Shown in pieces: positions 50,646 through 53,673 of a stretch of 53,673 nucleotides of DNA. Position 1 is the first letter of the stretch, and each line of letters opens with the position of its first letter. Under the pieces are notes generated by a model, which was not told the origin of the DNA, searched no databases, and saw nothing but the letters and a program-made list of their open reading frames with translations. The position numbers were made by a program, and so were the translations under genes. Source of the stretch: Candidatus Bathyarchaeota archaeon (GTDB taxonomy: Archaea; Thermoproteota; Bathyarchaeia; Bathyarchaeales; Bathycorpusculaceae); the NCBI GenBank assembly GCA_013388895.1, contig JACAEK010000009.1, forward strand, positions 1-53,673. Reading direction: 5' to 3'.

Positions 50646-51665
50646 TTACCATACGCCACCAATCTTTGTGTTACAGTAGGGGCATTTTGAGTCTTTGACG
50701 CTGTTTTGTGTAACCTCATAGCCGTATCTTTCAATCAACAGCCGGCCACAATTGGGACAAAACGTATTCTCTCCATCTCCAGGGACATTACCTTGGTAAA
50801 TATATTTCAATCCAACTTCTGCGCCGATTTTTTTAGCCTTATCCAGAGTTTCAACAGGTGTCGGCGGCTGATCGTGAAGCTTGTAGGCTGGATAGAATCG
50901 TGATACATGCCACGGAATATTCTCATCGAGACTTTTGATGAATTCAGCGATTTTTCTGAAATTTTCTTCTGAATCATTCAGCGAAGGAATCACAAGCGTT
51001 GTTATTTCAATCCAAATGCCTAATTCTTTATGCAAGCGTATAGCGTTTAAAATTGGTTCCAGCCGAGCTCCGCATATCTTTCTATAAAATTCGTCACTGA
51101 AACTTTTCAGGTCTATGTTGTTCGCGTCTAGAAAAGGAGCTATAACTCTTAAGGCTTCTTCTGTAATGTAGCCGTTGGAAACAAACACGTTCTTGATGTC
51201 TTCTTTCTTGGCTAATTTAGCTGTGTCGTATGCATATTCAAAGAATATTGTTGGTTCCGTATAGGTGTAAGCGATGCTTTTGCATTTGTAGTGTTTAGCT
51301 ATTTTGACTACTTCTTCTGGAGCCACTTCGTCTCCATAAATGGATCTTTTTGGTTTTGGCATCTGCGAAATGTCATAGTTTTGACAGTTAAGGCAGCTGA
51401 AATTGCAGCCTACGGTGGCTATGGAGTACGCAGATGAGCTTGGAAGAAAGTGGAAAAGAGGTTTTTTCTCTATTGGATCTAGGGCGCTGGCTATTAATTT
51501 ACCATAAACAAGTGAGTAAAGTGTTCCATCGATGTTTTCGCGGACACTGCAGATTCCTCTCTTGCCTTCGCTGATCCTGCAGTGATGACTGCATAGGTAG
51601 CAGTGGACCATGTTTTCTTTCAGTTTTTCGTAAAACATGGCTTCTTTAATTGCGGTTTCCTCCAA
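50646..51665 (-). CDS. amrS: AmmeMemoRadiSam-type radical SAM enzyme
   Basis: A 339-residue AmrS/PflA-related enzyme (COG1180). The N-terminal zinc-like CYLCSHHCRISEGKRGIC is followed by GCNFSCLNCQN (C-x3-C-x2-C cluster) near residue 91. The C-terminus carries a CPNCG and CPYCN pair. The usual partners Memo and AMMECR1 are not in the window. Its substrate is unknown in the family; a glycyl radical activation or an RNA/protein modification has been suggested. It reads away from the XRE-like gene. Confidence 0.9.
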   Translation of the reverse strand: MEETAIKEAMFYEKLKENMVHCYLCSHHCRISEGKRGICSVRENIDGTLYSLVYGKLIASALDPIEKKPLFHFLPSSSAYSIATVGCNFSCLNCQNYDISQMPKPKRSIYGDEVAPEEVVKIAKHYKCKSIAYTYTEPTIFFEYAYDTAKLAKKEDIKNVFVSNGYITEEALRVIAPFLDANNIDLKSFSDEFYRKICGARLEPILNAIRLHKELGIWIEITTLVIPSLNDSEENFRKIAEFIKSLDENIPWHVSRFYPAYKLHDQPPTPVETLDKAKKIGAEVGLKYIYQGNVPGDGENTFCPNCGRLLIERYGYEVTQNSVKDSKCPYCNTKIGGVW

Positions 51666-51858
51666 TCTAAATATTGTGTGCGGATGGAATTATAAGTGCT
51701 TATCAAATTAACGTCAATGGCTGTTCCATTTAACAGTGAACAACTCTATGGAAATCCATTCATTTCTTCATTCTTTGTTTAAATTTATCTAAAGCGGTAC
51801 AGTTTTATACTTCTCTCTTTTTAAAGGGTGATTCGATGGACTGAAGGGCAGCGTTTAC

Positions 51859-52626
51859 ATGTCTGTGTCTCCTAGTGTGCGTGAAGTTCTGGCAAGAAGA
51901 ATCGCTGGCGAGATTATCCTCTCAAACAAGCCAGGAGCAACAATGCGTAAATGGCGTGAGCTTTTTGCTGTTTCGCAAACAAGCCTTTCAGATAAGATGG
52001 TGGTTTCATCATCCGTTATAAGCGATTATGAGAGTGGGAGAAGGCAAAGTCCAGGAACGAAGTTTGTGCGTAGATTCGTGTGGGCTTTGTTGAAAATTGA
52101 CGAAGAACGTGGAAGCCGCTTCATACGTGAGTTCGCTAAATTGACAAGTTCGCCGAGCACGGCTGTTTTGGATCTTCGTGAGTTTCCGATTCCCGTTCGT
52201 GTGGAATACTTGTGCAAAGCTATTAGGGGCGAGATTGTGGCGTGTTCTAGTGCTTATGTTAAGGAGATTAACGGGTATACGGTTGTTGATGGGAAGAAGG
52301 CTGTTGAAACGCTTTCTGGGTTGGAGTATTCTCAGCTTTTTGGGGCTACGACTGAGCGGGCGTTGGTTTTCACTAACATAGGCAATGAGAATTCGCCTAT
52401 GATGATTGTGCGCATAAACAGCCTGAAACCGCGTGTGGTGGTTTTTCACGGCGTCAAGCCGGATGAGCATTCGATGCGGTTAGCGGAGTATGACCGTATT
52501 CCTCTCATATATTCGAGCATACCCAGCGTAGAGCAACTGGTAAAATCGTTGAGGAAGCTTTATCGCATTGCGTTGCGGAGAAAACTTGGCAGACCGATTC
52601 GTCCGCCTCCTAAAATAAGTGCTTAA
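51859..52626 (+). CDS. XRE-like transcriptional regulator (COG1709-type)
   Basis: A 255-residue regulator. The helix-turn-helix is at about 35-70 (WRELFAVSQTSLSDKMVVSS, then SVISDYESGRRQSPG), followed by an alpha/beta ligand-like domain (about 100-235) ending in a very basic tail (ALRRKLGRPIRPPP). This matches archaeal COG1709-type regulators. A TATA-like TTTTATACT lies near 51811-51819, giving a leader of under 20 bases. It overlaps the convergent UDG gene by four bases. The middle of the gene (about 52230-52390) is T/G-rich compared with its ends. Confidence 0.85.
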   Translation: MSVSPSVREVLARRIAGEIILSNKPGATMRKWRELFAVSQTSLSDKMVVSSSVISDYESGRRQSPGTKFVRRFVWALLKIDEERGSRFIREFAKLTSSPSTAVLDLREFPIPVRVEYLCKAIRGEIVACSSAYVKEINGYTVVDGKKAVETLSGLEYSQLFGATTERALVFTNIGNENSPMMIVRINSLKPRVVVFHGVKPDEHSMRLAEYDRIPLIYSSIPSVEQLVKSLRKLYRIALRRKLGRPIRPPPKISA

Positions 52627-53243
52627 CGTTTGGCATTTCCTCTTTTTATTAACTCTTCTTTTAAAAGCTGAAAATCTTTTGTTATTTGTTCCTTGTATTT
52701 TGCGCTATACAGAGCTGCAGCTGGGTGAAATGTTGGGAACACTGTTATCTTTATGCCTAACAAAGATGCTTCGCAGAATTTTCCACGTGCCTGCGTTATA
52801 CCACTAAATGGTAGATTAGCCTGTGAAAAAATGTATGCTGTTGACTGATTTCCAAGCGTGACAATGAACTTTGGTTTAATCAGCTTAATCTGTCTGTTCA
52901 GATAGGGCGTACAAGTTTCAATTTCGTCAGGCAAAGGTTCACGATTCTTTGGAGGGCGACACCTAACAACGTTGGTGATGAAAACATCACTTCTGGAAAA
53001 GCCGACTTCAGCAATTAAAACAGTGAGGAACCTTCCTGCTGCACCAACGAATGGTTTTCCTTTCATGTCTTCCCAGTAGCCAGGTGCTTCGCCGATAAAC
53101 ATAATTAAGCTGTCTGGGCTGCCTTCGCCTGGAACAGCGTTCTTACGACTTTTTGAAAGCCTACATTTAGGACAAACTATGACTTCAGCTGCGATAGCGT
53201 CCAAAAGCTCGTTTTTAGACAAGGCAGCGTTCTCTCCACGCAA
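52623..53243 (-). CDS. udg: Type 4 uracil-DNA glycosylase
   Basis: A 206-residue family-4 UDG with an Fe-S cluster. Cluster ligands: CPKC near residue 24, RCRPP and EIETC 16 residues later. The catalytic motif 1 GEAPGYWEDMKGKPFVGAAG and the motif 2-like TFHPAA are intact. It removes uracil from DNA formed by cytosine deamination. The start is TTG at 53243; a TATA-like CTTATAAG at 53263-53270 is about 23 bases away, which suggests a leaderless or very short-leader message. Confidence 0.93.
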   Translation of the reverse strand: MRGENAALSKNELLDAIAAEVIVCPKCRLSKSRKNAVPGEGSPDSLIMFIGEAPGYWEDMKGKPFVGAAGRFLTVLIAEVGFSRSDVFITNVVRCRPPKNREPLPDEIETCTPYLNRQIKLIKPKFIVTLGNQSTAYIFSQANLPFSGITQARGKFCEASLLGIKITVFPTFHPAAALYSAKYKEQITKDFQLLKEELIKRGNAKR

Positions 53244-53262
53244 ATTTCCTTTGTAAGCTCTG

Positions 53263-53270
53263 CTTATAAG
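53263..53270 (-). promoter_or_regulatory. TATA-like element for the UDG gene
   Basis: CTTATAAG, a palindromic TATA-like box, centred about 23 bases from the TTG start of the uracil-DNA glycosylase. A second good box, CTTATAAATAG, lies further upstream at about 53351-53361 on the same strand. The interval 53244-53480 otherwise holds no gene. Confidence 0.4.
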
Positions 53271-53480
53271 CTCAATGTCGTTAAGCTTTTTTTCCCGAAC
53301 TGCTTAGTCGAAACAGAAATTCCTTCTCTAATCTAAAGCCGAAGTTCAATCTATTTATAAGGGAGGGGTCTAGTCTCCGCAGACGGCTAAGTCATCCTAT
53401 TTGTAAAATTATTAGAAAGAATTGGACTTCAGCATCTTTTTTCTCCTCCAGTCAGACATTGCAAGGCTATATGTTTTCTT

Positions 53481-53673
<193 letters not shown>

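Noticed and set aside
53373-53384. A terminator hairpin downstream of 16S (GTCT-CCGC-AGAC)
   Set aside because: The stem is only four base pairs, with no following T-run on the 16S strand.

Overview
The window is archaeal chromosomal DNA. Evidence includes an S10/spc ribosomal cluster with archaeal-only members (L32e, L19e, S4e, L34e, RNase P Rpp29), an archaeal ATP-dependent DNA ligase, archaeal SecY and DUF106 protein, a tRNA-Cys with encoded CCA, DUF996/DUF998 membrane proteins, frequent TTG/GTG starts and TATA-box promoters. The mix of an ETF/acyl-CoA dehydrogenase unit, an Mvh-type [NiFe] hydrogenase and an unlinked-looking 16S gene fits a TACK anaerobe such as a Bathyarchaeia (MCG) lineage. 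That placement is inference; only about 190 nt of 16S rRNA is present.

Layout. 1-2412: electron-transfer flavoprotein beta (partial) and alpha, then acyl-CoA dehydrogenase. 2436-3554: a lone type III PKS/KAS III-like ketosynthase. 3694-10115: hydrogenase maturation genes hypF, hypC, hypD and (opposite strand) hypE, interleaved with small membrane and zinc-ribbon proteins. 10207-11094: a DMT permease. 11263-23594: a long co-directional ribosomal/secretion operon, L22-S3-L29-Rpp29-S17-L14-L24-S4e-L5-S14-S8-L6-L32e-L19e-L18-S5-L30-[Hsp20-like]-L15-SecY-DUF106-L34e-Cmk. The Hsp20-like gene in its middle has a strongly basic N-terminus and its own promoter-like sequence. 23694-31084: a surface-glycan region with three GT2 glycosyltransferases (one frameshifted), a plant-RGP/GT75-like protein, a radical SAM enzyme and an NDP-sugar epimerase.

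31141-37877: a HypE-like AIR-synthase protein, an ECF transporter S-component, an amidohydrolase, a TPR protein, a Cys-rich protein, DNA ligase and an E1/ThiF-like enzyme. 37921-38790: tRNA-Cys, a DUF998 protein and a degenerate second copy of the tRNA-Cys 3' half. 38845-42158: flavodoxin, ferritin-like protein and a CopB-type P-type ATPase with a YHS domain. 42265-44743: ferredoxin and the hydrogenase large and small subunits. 44837-46880: three DNA-binding regulators around a strikingly repeated operator region. 47057-53243: HtrA-like protease, DUF3795 protein, membrane protein, SDR, FMN reductase, AmrS-type radical SAM enzyme, XRE-like regulator and type 4 uracil-DNA glycosylase. 53481-53673: the 3' end of 16S rRNA on the minus strand.

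How parts connect. HypC/D/E/F would build the Fe(CN)2CO centre for the hydrogenase 35 kb away; hypA, hypB and a maturation protease are not in the window. ETF and acyl-CoA dehydrogenase pass electrons from acyl-CoA oxidation, or the reverse, toward redox carriers, and the hydrogenase and ferredoxin supply or accept low-potential electrons. The best candidates for something undescribed are the basic Hsp20-like protein inside the ribosomal operon, the Cys4/winged-helix regulator pair with its tandem operators, and the RGP-like glycan enzyme with its radical SAM neighbour. No insertion sequence, CRISPR array or prophage was seen.
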